Of a stretch of 15,090 nt of DNA, positions 14,688 to 15,090 are shown piece after piece. This stretch comes from CALMJB01 sp963977945. Its GTDB lineage: Bacteria > Actinomycetota > Actinomycetes > Nanopelagicales > Nanopelagicaceae. Below the pieces are notes generated by a model, which was not told where the DNA came from, did not search any database, and worked only from the letters and a program-made list of their open reading frames with translations. Every line of letters begins with the position of its first letter. The stretch's first letter is position 1. The stretch is from the NCBI GenBank assembly GCA_963977945.1, contig CAXBQO010000016.1, positions 1 through 15,090 on the forward strand, given 5' to 3'. The position numbers and the translations under genes are program-made.

Positions 14688-15090
14688 ATGGGAAAAAACG
14701 CTTCACAGACATCTCGTCATAACGCTAAGTCGATAAATCCAGGATTTAAATCGATCTCTGGTGGAAAATCGATCAGCAAATTAGCAGGTAAAGAGGAAGA
14801 GCTTGCAAGTACCTCGGTAGTACTTGGCAGAAAGCCAAAGAATTTTTCTGATCCAAAGCCAGTTTCAGATTCCAGTAAAGCTCGTGTGATTTCAGTAGTA
14901 AATCAAAAAGGTGGAGTCGGAAAAACCACCACCGCAATTAATTTGGGCGCAGCACTTGCTGAAGCCGGACGTAAAGTTTTATTGATTGATTTTGATTCCC
15001 AAGCCTCAATGACCACCGGCCTTGGCATAAAAGGTCAAGCGCTTCGGGAACAGTACGGATCGATTTGGTATCTGCTAAATGATTCTGATG
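14688..15090 (+). CDS. parA: ParA-family ATPase, N-terminal part (3' end outside window)
   Basis: Chromosome-partitioning type P-loop ATPase; 134 codons are present and the frame is open at the window edge. Residues 1-64 form a Ser/Lys/Gly-rich, probably disordered extension. The ATPase core begins at about 65 with RVISVVNQKGGVGKTT. This is the deviant Walker A motif, with the signature lysine Lys74 and the P-loop lysine Lys79. KVLLIDFDSQ at 96-105 is the A' region with Asp101 and Asp103; the usual DPQG reads DSQA. The ATG at 14688 shares the palindrome CATG with the upstream-most scpA ATG. The position beside scpA matches Rv1708 of M. tuberculosis, though here it is divergent. It may not be the primary ParA that pairs with ParB near the origin, since no parB is visible. 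Confidence 0.92.
   Translation, partial: MGKNASQTSRHNAKSINPGFKSISGGKSISKLAGKEEELASTSVVLGRKPKNFSDPKPVSDSSKARVISVVNQKGGVGKTTTAINLGAALAEAGRKVLLIDFDSQASMTTGLGIKGQALREQYGSIWYLLNDSD

Noticed and set aside
12403..14738. Shared 12-mer AAGTCGATAAAT at 12403-12414 and 14727-14738
   Set aside because: One copy is in a gap and the other inside parA coding sequence. Several 12-mer matches are expected by chance in 15 kb of AT-rich DNA.
1..15090. Mobile elements, CRISPR arrays, tRNA/rRNA genes, toxin-antitoxin or defence systems
   Set aside because: No transposase, integrase, regularly spaced repeats, tRNA-like folds or defence domains were found. Mycobacteria, as I recall, carry vapBC near this gcvP, but nothing equivalent is present here.

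Overview
The window is a gene-dense stretch of chromosome from what looks like a low-GC, streamlined actinobacterium. GC content is roughly 40% by eye. The neighbourhood is typically actinobacterial: a GarA-type FHA protein next to an FtsR-type MerR regulator, a DUF151 nuclease-like protein and a second MerR regulator, plus lnt beside a polyprenol-phosphate mannose synthase. The low GC, tight spacing, many 4-bp overlaps and several likely leaderless starts recall the planktonic freshwater acI/Nanopelagicales group. That placement is inference, because no rRNA gene is present.

Layout. On the + strand (1-2247) the tail of an unidentified gene is followed by lnt and ppm1, all joined by 4-bp stop/start overlaps. 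From 2273 to about 14626 everything is on the - strand. Read in the direction of transcription this is scpA-scpB-rluB, a 251-bp gap, aroH-tyrA, then a fused cmk-der gene, a CDP-alcohol phosphatidyltransferase, gcvH, garA, ftsR, a DUF151 protein, a second MerR regulator and gcvP. At the right edge the first 134 codons of a ParA-family gene run on the + strand, divergent from scpA.

How the genes work together. lnt and ppm1 serve envelope assembly (lipoprotein N-acylation and mannosyl-phosphopolyprenol supply). ParA, ScpA and ScpB belong to chromosome segregation and condensation. RluB-type pseudouridine synthase and Der act in ribosome maturation, and Cmk in CMP/dCMP phosphorylation. AroH and TyrA catalyse consecutive steps from chorismate towards tyrosine. 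gcvH and gcvP encode two of the glycine cleavage components; gcvT and lpd are not in the window. GarA, FtsR and the second MerR are regulators that lie between gcvH and gcvP in the same order as I recall from Mycobacterium tuberculosis (Rv1826-Rv1832).

The content is core housekeeping. I found no mobile element, CRISPR array, tRNA, rRNA or defence system, and nothing that amounts to a clearly new system. The observations most worth a second look are the back-to-back leaderless-type starts of parA and scpA, a TTCCCCA motif repeated at the second merR and gcvP promoters, the cmk-der fusion, and a GarA homologue that lacks the usual ETTS phosphorylation motif.
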